In this document: piece by piece, positions 54,342-63,994 of the stretch | Numbering within the stretch: the first letter of the stretch is position 1 | Layout: every line of letters starts with the position of its first letter | The notes under the pieces: model-generated | What the model saw: only the letters and a program-made list of their open reading frames with translations | Databases searched by the model: none | What the model was told of the DNA's origin: nothing | Source: Paracoccus sp. M683 | Lineage (GTDB): Bacteria; Pseudomonadota; Alphaproteobacteria; Rhodobacterales; Rhodobacteraceae | NCBI RefSeq assembly: GCF_007096355.1 | Contig: NZ_VKDF01000004.1 | Span: 186,357-250,356, forward strand | Length of the DNA stretch: 64,000 nucleotides | Direction: 5' to 3' | Translations under genes and position numbers: made by a program

Positions 54342-54932
54342 ATGCAGACCACTACACTTTCATTCTCCAACCTCCACAATCACGGTGAACTGTTCGCAAA
54401 CCTGTTCCGTGCCCGACGGCAAAGTTTCATCGTCCAGAAGAACTGGGACCTGCCGGAAGAAGAGGGGATGGAGTTCGACCAATATGACACCCCGCAAAGC
54501 CGCTGGGTCGCGATCCATGACCTTGGCCGTATCATGGCAGGGTTCCGTCTGACGCCGACGACGGCGCGCTGCGGCATCTATTCCTATATGATCCGCGATG
54601 CGCAGCAGGGGATTCTGGGCGGGACCATCCCGTCCGGGCTGTTGAATGAACTGGCGCCGCAGGACCCACAGGTCTGGGAATGCACGCGCGTGTTCGTCAG
54701 CCACTCGATCCCGCAGCAATACCGCCGCAGCGTCCACGGCCGCATGGTCGAGGCGATGACCTCGACCGCGCGCGAACTGGGGGCCACCCGGCTTATCGCG
54801 CTGACGGCGGGTAACTGGGCCCGCTGGTACGGGCGTTGCGGGCTGGATGCGCAGGCGATCGGGCCGATGCTGACGATCGACGGCGGGCAGTTCCAGTGCG
54901 TCTCGATCAATCTGGCCGCGAAGCTTCACTGA
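54342..54932 (+). CDS. Acyl-homoserine-lactone synthase (LuxI family)
   Basis: 196-residue cytoplasmic synthase that makes N-acyl-homoserine lactones from S-adenosylmethionine and acyl-ACP. Core family residues are present: R26, F29, W35, E44-F45-D46, D49, R69, E113 and R116 (WECTRVFVS). Acyl-chain length cannot be read with confidence. It follows the LuxR-type gene after 64 bases. That gap contains AGGAG just upstream of the ATG and a weak GGGTAGCCCTAACCC palindrome that might be an operator. Confidence 0.93.
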   Translation: MQTTTLSFSNLHNHGELFANLFRARRQSFIVQKNWDLPEEEGMEFDQYDTPQSRWVAIHDLGRIMAGFRLTPTTARCGIYSYMIRDAQQGILGGTIPSGLLNELAPQDPQVWECTRVFVSHSIPQQYRRSVHGRMVEAMTSTARELGATRLIALTAGNWARWYGRCGLDAQAIGPMLTIDGGQFQCVSINLAAKLH

Positions 54933-54988
54933 GCGGCTGTTTTGGGGGGCTACCATCGCCATGGCGGGCGGCGTAAGCTGCGTTCGCC

Positions 54989-56305
54989 ATGGCAGACCTT
55001 TTCGATAACATCCCCAGAACCGGCGGCGCGAAAACCGCAGCGCCCCGACCGCTTGCCGACCGGCTGCGACCGGCGCGGCTGGACCAGGTCATCGGACAGG
55101 ACCAGGTTCTTGGTCCCGACGGCCCTTTGGGTGCCATGCTGGCTGCGGGCAGCCTGTCCTCGCTCATCCTGTGGGGGCCGCCCGGTGTTGGCAAGACCAC
55201 CATCGCGCGGCTGCTGGCCGATGCTACCGATCTTGCCTTTGTCCAGATCAGTGCAATTTTCACCGGCGTCCCCGAGTTGCGCAAGGTGTTCGAAGCCGCG
55301 CGCCTGCGCCGCCAGCAGGGTCGCGGCACGCTGTTATTCGTCGATGAAATCCACCGTTTCAACAAGGCGCAGCAGGACGGCTTTCTGCCGCATATGGAGG
55401 ATGGCACGATCCTTCTGGTCGGCGCCACGACTGAAAACCCCTCATTCGAATTAAATGCCGCGCTTCTCAGCCGGGCACAGGTTCTGGTGCTGAAGCGACT
55501 TGATCTGGCGGATCTTGAAAGGCTGACCCAACGCGCCGAGAAGGAACTGGGCCGCAAGCTGCCGCTGACTGCCGAGGCGCGCGATGCGCTGCTGGAAATG
55601 GCTGATGGCGACGGGCGTGCCTGCCTGAACCTGATCGAGCAGGTTGCCGCCTGGAAGATCGACGGCAAGATCGGCCCCGATGCGCTGTCACAGCGGCTGA
55701 TGCGACGGGCGGCGAAATACGACAAATCGGGGGAAGAACATTACAACCTGATTTCCGCCCTGCATAAATCGGTTCGCGGCAGCGACCCCGATGCGGCGCT
55801 TTACTGGCTGGCCCGGATGCTGGAGGGCGGCGAGGATCCGCGCTTTCTGGCCCGCCGCATCACCCGGATGGCGGTCGAGGATATCGGCCTGGCCGACCCC
55901 GCCGCCGCGCGTCATTGCCTTGATGCCTGGGCGATCTATGAACGCCTGGGCAGCCCCGAGGGCGAGTTGGCCCTGGGGCAGGCGGTCATCTATCTGGCGC
56001 TGGCACCGAAATCGAATGCGGGCTACGTCGCCTATAAGGGCGCGCGGGCCGAGGCGCGACGCACCGGCAGCCTGATGCCGCCGGCACATATCCTGAACGC
56101 GCCGACCAAGATGATGAAGGAACAGGGCTATGGCGCCGGGTATGCCTATGACCACGATGCCGAGGACGGGTTCAGCGGTCAGAACTATTTCCCCGACGGT
56201 ATGAAGCGCCCGGTGCTTTACACCCCGGTCGAACGCGGTTTCGAGCGCGACCTGAAAAAGCGGCTGGACTGGTTCGTCGCACAGCGGCTGAAGCGCGGCG
56301 GTTGA
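54989..56305 (+). CDS. rarA: Replication-associated recombination protein A (AAA+ ATPase)
   Basis: 438-residue AAA+ ATPase (RarA/MgsA, WRNIP1 relative) that acts at stalled replication forks. Walker A is GPPGVGKTT (from residue 63), Walker B FVDEIHRFNKAQQDGFLP and sensor 1 GATTENPSF. The C-terminal tetramerisation region includes YWLARMLEGGEDPRFLARR and NAPTKMMKEQGYGAGYAYDHD. It follows luxI after 56 bases and precedes crcB. Confidence 0.96.
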   Translation: MADLFDNIPRTGGAKTAAPRPLADRLRPARLDQVIGQDQVLGPDGPLGAMLAAGSLSSLILWGPPGVGKTTIARLLADATDLAFVQISAIFTGVPELRKVFEAARLRRQQGRGTLLFVDEIHRFNKAQQDGFLPHMEDGTILLVGATTENPSFELNAALLSRAQVLVLKRLDLADLERLTQRAEKELGRKLPLTAEARDALLEMADGDGRACLNLIEQVAAWKIDGKIGPDALSQRLMRRAAKYDKSGEEHYNLISALHKSVRGSDPDAALYWLARMLEGGEDPRFLARRITRMAVEDIGLADPAAARHCLDAWAIYERLGSPEGELALGQAVIYLALAPKSNAGYVAYKGARAEARRTGSLMPPAHILNAPTKMMKEQGYGAGYAYDHDAEDGFSGQNYFPDGMKRPVLYTPVERGFERDLKKRLDWFVAQRLKRGG

Positions 56306-56336
56306 CTTTGCGCCGCCGCAGACCCAGAGGTGCGGC

Positions 56337-56711
56337 ATGATGAACCCATTCCTTCAGGTCGCCATCGGCGGGGCCATCGGCGCCACCGCGCGCTATGGCA
56401 CCTATCGCCTGATTGCCGTGCATGGTCCCGGTTTTCCCATCGCCACCGGCGTGGTCAATGTGCTGGGCAGCTTTGTCATGGGGCTTCTGGCGGCGCTGAT
56501 GGCGCATCGCATCGGCAATCACTATGCGCCGCTGCTGCTGACCGGCGTGCTGGGCGGGTTCACGACATTCTCGGCCTTTTCGCTGGACGCGCTGACCCTG
56601 TGGGAACGCGGTCAGATCGGCGGCGCGGCCATCTATATCATCGGTTCGGTTCTGCTGTCGCTTCTGGCGGTCATTGTGGGGCTGGCAATCGGACGGGGGC
56701 TTTGGGCATGA
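56337..56711 (+). CDS. crcB: Fluoride exporter CrcB (Fluc)
   Basis: 124-residue inner-membrane fluoride channel, active as a dual-topology dimer. Four helices are predicted. Signature segments GGAIGATARYGTYRL, VVNVLGSFVMGLL and GGFTTFSAFSLDAL (with the pore-lining FxxFS Phe box) are present. It forms an ATGA overlap with the pseudouridine synthase gene. I see no fluoride riboswitch in the short upstream gap. Confidence 0.95.
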   Translation: MMNPFLQVAIGGAIGATARYGTYRLIAVHGPGFPIATGVVNVLGSFVMGLLAALMAHRIGNHYAPLLLTGVLGGFTTFSAFSLDALTLWERGQIGGAAIYIIGSVLLSLLAVIVGLAIGRGLWA

Positions 56712-57754
56712 GCGGGGTTCAGACCATTCGCGTCGGCGCGGATGAGGGCGATCAGCGGCTGGACCGCTGGCTGAAGAAGAAATTCCCGCAGCTGTCGCAG
56801 ATCGCGGTCGAAAAGATGTGCCGCAAGGGCGAATTGCGTGTGGATGGCGGCCGGGTCAAGGCCAATACCCGGATCGAGGCCGGGCAAGAGGTGCGGGTGC
56901 CGCCATTGCCCGACGCGCGGCCGGCGCCGGTGGATGACGCTCCGCGAATCTCGACCGCAGACGAGAAGATGATCCAGCAGGCCGTGCTGTGGCAGGATCA
57001 GCATATCATCGCGCTGAACAAGCCGCCGGGCCTGCCCAGCCAGGGGGGCAGCGGCCAGGGTAACCGCCATGTCGACGGGCTGACCGAGGCGCTGAAATTC
57101 GGTTATAAGGACCGGCCAAAGCTGGTGCACCGGCTGGACAAGGATACCTCGGGTGTCTTGCTTCTGGCGCGGACCGATCGTGTGGCGCGCAAGCTGTCCG
57201 AGGCATTCCGCGCCCGCACCACCCGCAAGATCTATTGGGCTGCCGTGGCCGGCGTGCCCAGCCCGCGCATGGGCACGATCCGATACGGGTTGGTCAAGGC
57301 GCCGGGTCACGGGCGCGGGGGCGAGGGCGAAAAGATGATCGCCGTCCACCCGCGCGACATCGACACGACCGAGGGCGCCAAGCGCGCCACCACCGATTAT
57401 GCCGTGATCGAGGGCTTGGGCGGGCGCGTCAGCTGGGCGGCGCTGGTGCCGGTCACGGGGCGCACGCATCAGCTGCGGGCGCATATGGCGGAACTGGGCC
57501 ATCCCATCGTGGGCGACGGAAAATATGGCGGCTCGGGCCAGGAAAATCTGGGTGATGGCTGGGGCGCGCAGCTGGGTGGCGAAATCAGCCGCAAGCTGCA
57601 CCTGCATGCCCGGTCGATCAGCTTTGATCATCCGGTCACGGGCGAGCGGATCACGCTGACAGCACCCTTGCCCGACCATATGGCGCGGACCTGGAAAACG
57701 CTTGGCTGGGCGCCCGAGGACGCGCCTGCCGATCCCTTCGAGGAACAGGAATGA
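56708..57754 (+). CDS. RluC/RluD-family pseudouridine synthase
   Basis: 348-residue enzyme that isomerises uridine in rRNA. An S4 RNA-binding domain (GDQRLDRWLKKKFPQLSQIAVEKMCRKGEL) precedes the catalytic domain with the HRLDKDTSGVLLLAR motif carrying the catalytic Asp, and TGRTHQLRAHMAELGHPIVGD. The ATG at 56708 overlaps the crcB stop; a longer in-frame ORF begins inside crcB. RluC-type specificity (23S 955/2504/2580) is likely but not proven. Confidence 0.94.
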   Translation: MSGVQTIRVGADEGDQRLDRWLKKKFPQLSQIAVEKMCRKGELRVDGGRVKANTRIEAGQEVRVPPLPDARPAPVDDAPRISTADEKMIQQAVLWQDQHIIALNKPPGLPSQGGSGQGNRHVDGLTEALKFGYKDRPKLVHRLDKDTSGVLLLARTDRVARKLSEAFRARTTRKIYWAAVAGVPSPRMGTIRYGLVKAPGHGRGGEGEKMIAVHPRDIDTTEGAKRATTDYAVIEGLGGRVSWAALVPVTGRTHQLRAHMAELGHPIVGDGKYGGSGQENLGDGWGAQLGGEISRKLHLHARSISFDHPVTGERITLTAPLPDHMARTWKTLGWAPEDAPADPFEEQE

Positions 57755-58407
57755 AGCTGTTCGTTTTTGACGTGGATGGCACGCTGGTCGACAGCCAGCA
57801 CCATATCCATTCCGCGATGAGCCATGCCTTTCAGGCTGCCGGCCTGGTGCCGCTGCCCAAGGCCGAGGTCTTGCAGATTGTCGGCCTGTCCTTGCCGGTC
57901 GCGGTTCAGCGGCTGCTTCCCGATGCCGATCCCGCGACGCAGGATCGCGTGGTGGCCGGATACAAGGCCGCGTTCAATATGGCCCGGCTGGATGCCGCGC
58001 CGCCGCTTTATCCCGGCGCGCTGGATTGTCTGGATGCGCTGGCTGCGCGCGACGACTGGCTGCTGGCGGTCGCCACCGGCAAATCGCGGCGTGGGCTGAA
58101 CGCGATGATCGAGGCGCATGGGTTGCAGGGCCGGTTCGCCAGCCTGCAAACGGCCGATGATCACCCGTCAAAGCCGCATCCCTCGATGATGCTGACCGCC
58201 CTGGCTGAAACCGGGCTTGATGCGCGGGACGCGGTGATGATCGGCGATACCAGTTTCGACATGCAGATGGGGGTTGCCGCCGGGATGACGGCGATCGGGG
58301 TTGGCTGGGGTTATCACGACGCGGCGTTGCTGACTGGCACCGGCGCGGCCGAGGTGGCCGGGGATTTCGCGGGCCTGACCCGCGCTTTGCAAAGGTGGGC
58401 GGCATGA
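57751..58407 (+). CDS. HAD-family hydrolase (phosphoglycolate phosphatase-like)
   Basis: 218-residue cytoplasmic haloacid dehalogenase-type phosphatase. Motif I FDVDGTLVDS, motif II VATGKSRRGL, motif III Lys in HPSKPHPSM and motif IV GDTSFDMQMG are present, along with an alpha-helical cap. The Gph/PgmB group is likely; substrate is unknown. It overlaps both neighbours by ATGA. Confidence 0.92.
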   Translation: MKLFVFDVDGTLVDSQHHIHSAMSHAFQAAGLVPLPKAEVLQIVGLSLPVAVQRLLPDADPATQDRVVAGYKAAFNMARLDAAPPLYPGALDCLDALAARDDWLLAVATGKSRRGLNAMIEAHGLQGRFASLQTADDHPSKPHPSMMLTALAETGLDARDAVMIGDTSFDMQMGVAAGMTAIGVGWGYHDAALLTGTGAAEVAGDFAGLTRALQRWAA

Positions 58408-59117
58408 CAGAGTGGAAGGCGAGGCGGTTCTGGAAGGCAGCGACGCTGCGCGATACCGGCGCGGGCTATGAGGTGCTGCTGGACGACAAGCCCCTGCGCA
58501 CGCCCGGCAAGCTGCCGCTGATCCTGCCGACCGAGGCGATGGCACGTGCAATCGCAGAGGAATGGGATGCGCAAACCGATGTGATCGACCCCAATTCCAT
58601 GCCGCTGACCCGCGCGGCCAATTCCGCCATCGAAAAGGTCGCCCCGCAATTCAACGCCGTGGCTGACATGCTGGGCGAATATGGCGGCACTGATCTGCTG
58701 TGCTATCGCGCCAGCGAACCCGACGCGCTGATCCGCATGCAGGCCAAGGACTGGGATCCGCTGATTGACTGGGCGGCCACGCATCTGCGCGCGCCCTTGC
58801 AGATCACCCATGGCGTCATCCCCGTGGCGCAGGATCCGGCGGCCCTGCAACAGCTGCGCGACCGGATCGGCGCACTGGATGCGTTCGGCCTGACGGCCCT
58901 GCACGATCTGGTGACCTTGCCCGGATCGCTGCTTCTTGGACTTGCTGTTTTGCAGGGCAGACTGACCGCGGATCAGGCATTTGCCCTTTCGCGGCTGGAC
59001 GAGGAATATCAGGCAAGCCGGTGGGGCCGCGACGAAGAAGCAGACGACGCAGCCCGCAATCGCCAGCAGGCCATGCAATCGGCCGAGCGATTCTGGCATC
59101 TGTCGCGCCGAGGTTGA
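58404..59117 (+). CDS. ATP12-family F1-ATPase assembly chaperone
   Basis: 237-residue protein of the ATP12 family, which binds F1 alpha subunits during ATP-synthase assembly in mitochondria and Alphaproteobacteria. ARRFWKAATL, LLDDKPLRTPGKLPLILPT, AIAEEWDAQTDVIDPNSMPLTR and DLLCYRASEPDALI are characteristic. The ATG at 58404 overlaps the HAD stop by ATGA. It is the last gene of the crcB operon. Confidence 0.94.
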   Translation: MTEWKARRFWKAATLRDTGAGYEVLLDDKPLRTPGKLPLILPTEAMARAIAEEWDAQTDVIDPNSMPLTRAANSAIEKVAPQFNAVADMLGEYGGTDLLCYRASEPDALIRMQAKDWDPLIDWAATHLRAPLQITHGVIPVAQDPAALQQLRDRIGALDAFGLTALHDLVTLPGSLLLGLAVLQGRLTADQAFALSRLDEEYQASRWGRDEEADDAARNRQQAMQSAERFWHLSRRG

Positions 59118-59275
59118 GCGACGTGACGTCGCCTGCTTGGTTCTTGACGTGAGGGGATGTATCGGCACAATACCGCCTATTGGGCCATGCCCCTGACCTT
59201 TGACAGGTAGGGCAAACCCGAAAAAGGCCGGCGGCGCCGATAAGTGCGCCTCGGTAGTCCAACAGAGAGGAAATT

Positions 59276-60304
59276 ATGAAGAAATCCGTATTTCTTGGCT
59301 CGGTCGCAGCACTGGCCGCAGTAACCGGCGGCGCAGCGATGGCAGCCGAGGGCGACACGCTGAAGGCCGTAAAAGACCGCGGCGAACTGATCTGCGGTGT
59401 CAATACCGGCCTGGTCGGCTTTGCCGCGCCCGACGCCAGTGGCAACTGGACCGGCTTTGATGTCGCTGTCTGCAAGGCCGTGGCGGCCGCTGTGCTGGGC
59501 GATCCGAACAAGGTGAAATATGTGCCGACCACCGGCCAGACCCGCTTTACCGCGCTCAGCTCGGGCGAGGTGGACGTTCTGGCGCGCAACTCGACCTGGA
59601 CCTATTCGCGCGACACTGACCTGAAGCTCGATTTCATCGGCGTTAACTATTACGACGGTCAGGGCTTCATGGTGCGCAAGGATCTGGGCGTGACCAGCGC
59701 CAAGGAACTGGACGGCGCCACCATCTGCATCCAGACCGGCACCACGACCGAGCTGAACCTGGCCGATTACTTCAAGGCCAACAACATGAGCTATCAGCCG
59801 GTCAATATCGACAGTAACGCCGAGGGCGAACAGCAATACATGGCTGGTGCCTGCGACGCCTATACGACCGACGCCTCGGGTCTGGCGGCGACCCGCGCGG
59901 CATTCGCCGACCCGGAAAACCACATCATCCTGCCCGAGATCATCTCGAAAGAACCGCTTGGGCCGGCCGTTCGCCATGGCGACAACAACTGGGGCGATAT
60001 CGTCCGCTGGACGCTTAACGCCCTGATCGCGGCCGAGGAATATGGCGTCACCTCGACCAATATCGAGGAACTGGCGACCAATTCCGAGAACCCCGAAGTC
60101 CAGCGCCTTCTGGGTGCCAGCGACGAATTGGGCGCGATGATGGGCCTGGACAAGGATTGGGCCAAGCGCGCCATCCTGGCCAGCGGCAACTATGGCGAGA
60201 TCTTCGCCAAGACCATTGGCGAGGAAACCCCGATCGGGCTGGCGCGTGGTCTGAACGCGCAATGGACCCAGGGTGGTCTGCTGTATGCGCCGCCGTTCCG
60301 CTGA
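59276..60304 (+). CDS. bztA: General L-amino acid ABC transporter substrate-binding protein
   Basis: 342-residue periplasmic binding protein (family 3) of the broad-specificity BztABCD / AapJQMP system for glutamate, glutamine, aspartate and asparagine. It has a Sec signal peptide (MKKSVFLGSVAALAAVTGGA), then LKAVKDRGELICGVNTGLVGF, VAVCKAVAAAVLGD and a C-terminal GLARGLNAQWTQGGLLYAPPFR. AGAGAGGAAA precedes the ATG. The 158-base upstream gap should hold the operon promoter. Confidence 0.96.
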   Translation: MKKSVFLGSVAALAAVTGGAAMAAEGDTLKAVKDRGELICGVNTGLVGFAAPDASGNWTGFDVAVCKAVAAAVLGDPNKVKYVPTTGQTRFTALSSGEVDVLARNSTWTYSRDTDLKLDFIGVNYYDGQGFMVRKDLGVTSAKELDGATICIQTGTTTELNLADYFKANNMSYQPVNIDSNAEGEQQYMAGACDAYTTDASGLAATRAAFADPENHIILPEIISKEPLGPAVRHGDNNWGDIVRWTLNALIAAEEYGVTSTNIEELATNSENPEVQRLLGASDELGAMMGLDKDWAKRAILASGNYGEIFAKTIGEETPIGLARGLNAQWTQGGLLYAPPFR

Positions 60305-60322
60305 TCGGCCTTGACTGACACT

Positions 60323-60351
60323 GAATGCGCGGGGGCAGTCCCCGCGCATTC
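60323..60351 (+). terminator. 12-bp perfect hairpin between bztA and bztB
   Basis: GAATGCGCGGGG (60323-60334) pairs exactly with CCCCGCGCATTC (60340-60351) around GCAGT. There is no U-tract, so it is more likely an attenuator or 3'-end stabiliser that keeps bztA mRNA in excess over the permease genes. Confidence 0.65.
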
Positions 60352-60420
60352 GACCAAAACAATAAGCCCGGATAACGACTTACGGCAAAAAAGCCGAAGC
60401 GCCGGGGACAGGGGAAAATC

Positions 60421-61677
60421 ATGGTAGACATCTCGGCGCAGCCGGGCACGTCGTTCCGTCTTAGCATGCTGCTCTATGATCGGCGCTATCGGTCAATGAC
60501 GATTCAGGTGATCGTTTTCATTCTGGTCATGGCCGCAGGCTGGTGGCTGGTCGACAACACGATCCGCAACCTTCAGGCATTGGGCAAGGATTTCAACTTC
60601 GGCTTCCTGTTCCAGCGTGCCGGATACGATATTCCCTCGCCGCCCATCCCCTATAATTCCGACGATACGCATCTGCGCGCGGCCATTGTCGGGCTGCTGA
60701 ATACCGTCATCGTGTCCTTCCTGGGCTGCATCGCCGCGACCATCCTTGGCATCGCCGTCGGTGTCGCGCGGCTGTCGAACAACTGGCTGTTTGCCCGGCT
60801 GATGACCGTCTATGTCGAGATGTTCCGCAACATCCCGCTGCTGCTGTGGATCCTGATCGTCTATGCGATCTTTACCGAGGTGCTGCCGCCGCCCAATGCC
60901 TATCGGGGCGAGAATCCGGCGGCCTCGATGATCCTGTTCGACAATGTCGCGCTGACCAATCGCTATACGGCGATCCCGACGCTTGGGCTGACCAATGATC
61001 CCGGTCATCTGGACCTGGGCTATCGGATCACCGTCGATTGGGCGACCATCGCCTTTGCCGTGGTGCTGATCGGTGGCTGGTTCATCCGCAAGGCCGTGCT
61101 GAACTGGGCGCAGCGCGTGCAGGATGCGACGGGCGACCGGCCGGTGACCTGGTGGATCAATCTGGGCATCATGCTGGTGCCCTCGCTGCTGCTGATCTGG
61201 TATTTTGGCCTGCACCTGATCCCGCCGGAACTGAAGGGCTTCAACTTCGTCGGCGGGCTGAATGTGCAGAACGGCTTTGTCGCGCTGTGGCTGGCGCTGA
61301 CGCTGTATACCGGCGCCTTCATCGCGGAAATCGTACGCGGCGGCATTCTGGCCGTCAGCAAGGGCCAGACCGAGGCCGCCTATGCCCTTGGCCTGCGGCC
61401 CAACAAGACGATGAAGCTGGTGATCCTGCCGCAGGCGTTGCGGGTGATCATCCCGCCGCTGATCTCGCAATATCTGAACCTGACCAAGAACAGTTCGCTG
61501 GCGATTGCCGTGGGGTACATGGACCTGCGCGGCACGCTTGGCGGCACGACGCTGAACCAGACCGGGCGCGAGCTGGAGGCCATTTTGCTGATGATGCTGA
61601 TCTATCTGGCGCTCAGCCTGCTGATCTCGGGCGGGATGAACATCTATAACAGCCGCGTCAAGCTGAAGGAGCGTTGA
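60421..61677 (+). CDS. bztB: General L-amino acid ABC transporter permease BztB
   Basis: 418-residue inner-membrane permease, longer than most His/Glu/Gln permeases because of an N-terminal extension and a central insert, as usual for BztB/AapQ. The first permease segment is near residues 90-150 (GLLNTVIVSFLGCIAATILG, VYVEMFRNIPLLLWIL) and the C-terminal EAA-like region reads KGQTEAAYALGLRPNKTMKLVILPQALR. bztC follows one base after its stop. Confidence 0.95.
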   Translation: MVDISAQPGTSFRLSMLLYDRRYRSMTIQVIVFILVMAAGWWLVDNTIRNLQALGKDFNFGFLFQRAGYDIPSPPIPYNSDDTHLRAAIVGLLNTVIVSFLGCIAATILGIAVGVARLSNNWLFARLMTVYVEMFRNIPLLLWILIVYAIFTEVLPPPNAYRGENPAASMILFDNVALTNRYTAIPTLGLTNDPGHLDLGYRITVDWATIAFAVVLIGGWFIRKAVLNWAQRVQDATGDRPVTWWINLGIMLVPSLLLIWYFGLHLIPPELKGFNFVGGLNVQNGFVALWLALTLYTGAFIAEIVRGGILAVSKGQTEAAYALGLRPNKTMKLVILPQALRVIIPPLISQYLNLTKNSSLAIAVGYMDLRGTLGGTTLNQTGRELEAILLMMLIYLALSLLISGGMNIYNSRVKLKER

Positions 61678-61678
61678 G

Positions 61679-63133
61679 ATGAGCGATATCCACGCCCAGG
61701 ACGTTGCCTTCGTCCGAGACAGCATGATCCCCGAATCGCCGCCGCCCCAGCGTCAGGCAGGGGTGGTGAAATGGCTGCGCGAGAACCTGTTTTCCGGCCC
61801 CGTCAACACGGTATTGACCATTCTTGGCCTGCTGATCATCTGGTATCTGGTCAGCCATTTCTGGGACTGGTTCGCGCATTCGGTCTGGAATGCGGAAAGC
61901 CTGGCCCAATGCCGCGAGATCATCGCCGCGACCTGGGGCGAGGGGGCGCGCGGCGCCTGCTGGGCAGTGATCCGCGAACGCTGGCATCAATACATGTTCG
62001 GGTTCTATCCGCCCGCGCTGTATTTCCGCCCCGTCATGGCCTTTGGCTTCCTGATGGTGGCGCTGGCGCCAGTGCTGTTTTCGGAATCGCTGCGCATCCG
62101 CCGCTATGTGCTGATCGTCACCGCGATTGCCACACTGGCCCTGATGCTGCTGCTGAAGGCGCCGGCCGGCTGGCTTGCTTTCGCCACCGCCGTCTTTGCC
62201 GCCGCCCTGTGGCTGGCCGAGCGCCAGGTCGCCCGGTTGCTGGTCTTTTCCGCGCTTTACCCGCTTCTGGGGGTCTGGCTGCTGTGGGGGGGATCCCTGT
62301 GGGGGCCGATCATGGTGCTGGGCGCGATCGGGCTGGGCTGGCTGGCCTGGCGGTTGCTGGTGGGGCTGTCGCCGCTGGTCGCCATGATCGCCGGTGTGGC
62401 CGTCACGGTGGGTTTGCTGATGTTCCTGGTCGGTCCCGCCGCAGACGACGCCGAATCGCTGCTGTCCCTGTCGATCATCCCCGTCGCATCAGATCAGTTC
62501 GGTGGGTTCCTGCTGTCGATCACCATCGGCGTCGCAGGCATCGCGCTGTCGCTGCCGCTTGGTATCATCCTGGCGCTGGCGCGGCGGTCCGACATGTTCC
62601 TGGTGCATACGCTGGCCGTGGTCTTTATCGAGTTCATCCGCGGTGTGCCGCTGATCTCGCTTTTGTTCGTGGCCTCGCTGCTGCTGAACTATTTCCTGCC
62701 GCCGGGCACGAATTTCGACATCATCCTGCGCGTCATCATCATGGTGACCCTGTTCGCCGCCGCCTATATGGCCGAGGTCATCCGGGGCGGTCTGGCCGCC
62801 CTGCCGCGCGGGCAATACGAGGCCGCCGATGCCCTTGGGCTGGACTATTGGAAGGCGCAGCGGCTGATCATCCTGCCGCAGGCGCTGAAGATTTCCATTC
62901 CGGGGATCGTTTCGACCTTCATCGGCATGTTCAAGGATACCACGCTGGTGGTCTTTGTCGGCCTGTTCGATCCGCTGAAGGGGATCTCGGATTTCGTGCG
63001 CGCGAACTTTGCCTGGAAGGGCATCTATTGGGAGCCGTTCATCTTTGTCGGCGCCATCTTCTTCATCATCTGCTTCAGCATGTCGCGCTATTCCATGTAT
63101 CTGGAACGCCGCCTGCGTCGCGAACACCGTTAA
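61679..63133 (+). CDS. bztC: General L-amino acid ABC transporter permease BztC
   Basis: 484-residue inner-membrane permease partner of BztB, with N-terminal helices (residues 40-60 and 110-260), and a C-terminal permease domain including [44 protein letters not shown] and [14 protein letters not shown] long central hydrophobic insert is typical of BztC/AapM. The ATPase gene starts 10 bases after its stop. Confidence 0.95.
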   Translation: MSDIHAQDVAFVRDSMIPESPPPQRQAGVVKWLRENLFSGPVNTVLTILGLLIIWYLVSHFWDWFAHSVWNAESLAQCREIIAATWGEGARGACWAVIRERWHQYMFGFYPPALYFRPVMAFGFLMVALAPVLFSESLRIRRYVLIVTAIATLALMLLLKAPAGWLAFATAVFAAALWLAERQVARLLVFSALYPLLGVWLLWGGSLWGPIMVLGAIGLGWLAWRLLVGLSPLVAMIAGVAVTVGLLMFLVGPAADDAESLLSLSIIPVASDQFGGFLLSITIGVAGIALSLPLGIILALARRSDMFLVHTLAVVFIEFIRGVPLISLLFVASLLLNYFLPPGTNFDIILRVIIMVTLFAAAYMAEVIRGGLAALPRGQYEAADALGLDYWKAQRLIILPQALKISIPGIVSTFIGMFKDTTLVVFVGLFDPLKGISDFVRANFAWKGIYWEPFIFVGAIFFIICFSMSRYSMYLERRLRREHR

Positions 63134-63143
63134 GGACGAAGCC

Positions 63144-63932
63144 ATGAGCGAAGCCATCACCCGCGATATCGACCGCAGCCATATGACGGTCAGCGACGAG
63201 GTCGCCATCGACATCAGCAACATGAACAAGTGGTACGGCACCTTCCACGTCCTGCGCGACATCGATCTGACGGTTCACCGGGGCGAGCGGATCGTCATTG
63301 CCGGGCCGTCGGGGTCGGGCAAGTCGACGCTGATTCGCTGCATCAACCGGCTGGAGGAACATCAGTCGGGCCATATCACCGTCGACGGGATCGAACTGAC
63401 CAGTGATATCAAGAACATCGACAAGGTCCGGTCCGAAGTCGGAATGGTGTTTCAGCATTTCAACCTGTTCCCGCATCTGACCGTTCTGGAAAACTGCACC
63501 CTGGCGCCGATCTGGGTGCGCAAGGTGCCGCGCAAGCAGGCCGAGGCGACGGCCATGCGCTTTCTGGAAAAGGTCAAGATCCCGGAACAGGCGAAGAAAT
63601 ATCCTGGCCAGTTGTCGGGCGGTCAGCAACAGCGTGTGGCGATTGCCCGGTCACTGTGCATGCAGCCCAAGATCATGCTGTTCGACGAGCCGACATCGGC
63701 ACTGGACCCCGAGATGATCAAGGAGGTGCTGGACACCATGATCGAGCTGGCCGAGGAAGGCATGACCATGCTGTGCGTGACGCATGAGATGGGCTTTGCG
63801 CAGGCTGTGGCGAACCGGGTGATCTTTATGGATCAGGGCCAGATCGTCGAGCAGAACACCCCGAAAGAGTTCTTCAACAATCCCAAATCGGAACGCACCA
63901 AGCTGTTTCTCAGCCAGATTCTGGGGCACTGA
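63144..63932 (+). CDS. bztD: General L-amino acid ABC transporter ATPase
   Basis: 262-residue ATPase of the polar amino-acid (GlnQ-like) branch. Walker A is [10 protein letters not shown]-loop [11 protein letters not shown], signature LSGGQQQRV, Walker [15 protein letters not shown] and switch His in CVTHEMG. The N-terminal 30 residues are an extra leader common in BztD. The ATG at 63144 has AAGGA close upstream; the in-frame frame upstream lies within bztC. Confidence 0.96.
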   Translation: MSEAITRDIDRSHMTVSDEVAIDISNMNKWYGTFHVLRDIDLTVHRGERIVIAGPSGSGKSTLIRCINRLEEHQSGHITVDGIELTSDIKNIDKVRSEVGMVFQHFNLFPHLTVLENCTLAPIWVRKVPRKQAEATAMRFLEKVKIPEQAKKYPGQLSGGQQQRVAIARSLCMQPKIMLFDEPTSALDPEMIKEVLDTMIELAEEGMTMLCVTHEMGFAQAVANRVIFMDQGQIVEQNTPKEFFNNPKSERTKLFLSQILGH

Positions 63933-63948
63933 GGGGCACTGGCGGACA

Positions 63949-63994
63949 GGGGGCGCTGCCCCCGTCCCTTGCGGGCCCCCCCAGGGATATTTAT
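63949..63994. repeat. Dispersed hairpin repeat, copy B
   Basis: GGGGGC-GCT-GCCCCC (63949-63963) followed by a spacer and CCCCCAGGGATATTTA. It has the same layout as copy A at 22161-22199. Here it lies 17 bases after bztD, where the hairpin may end or stabilise the transporter mRNA. Confidence 0.65.

Noticed and set aside
56305..56337. A fluoride riboswitch in front of crcB
   Set aside because: The gap is only about 30 bases and lacks the conserved elements of that riboswitch.
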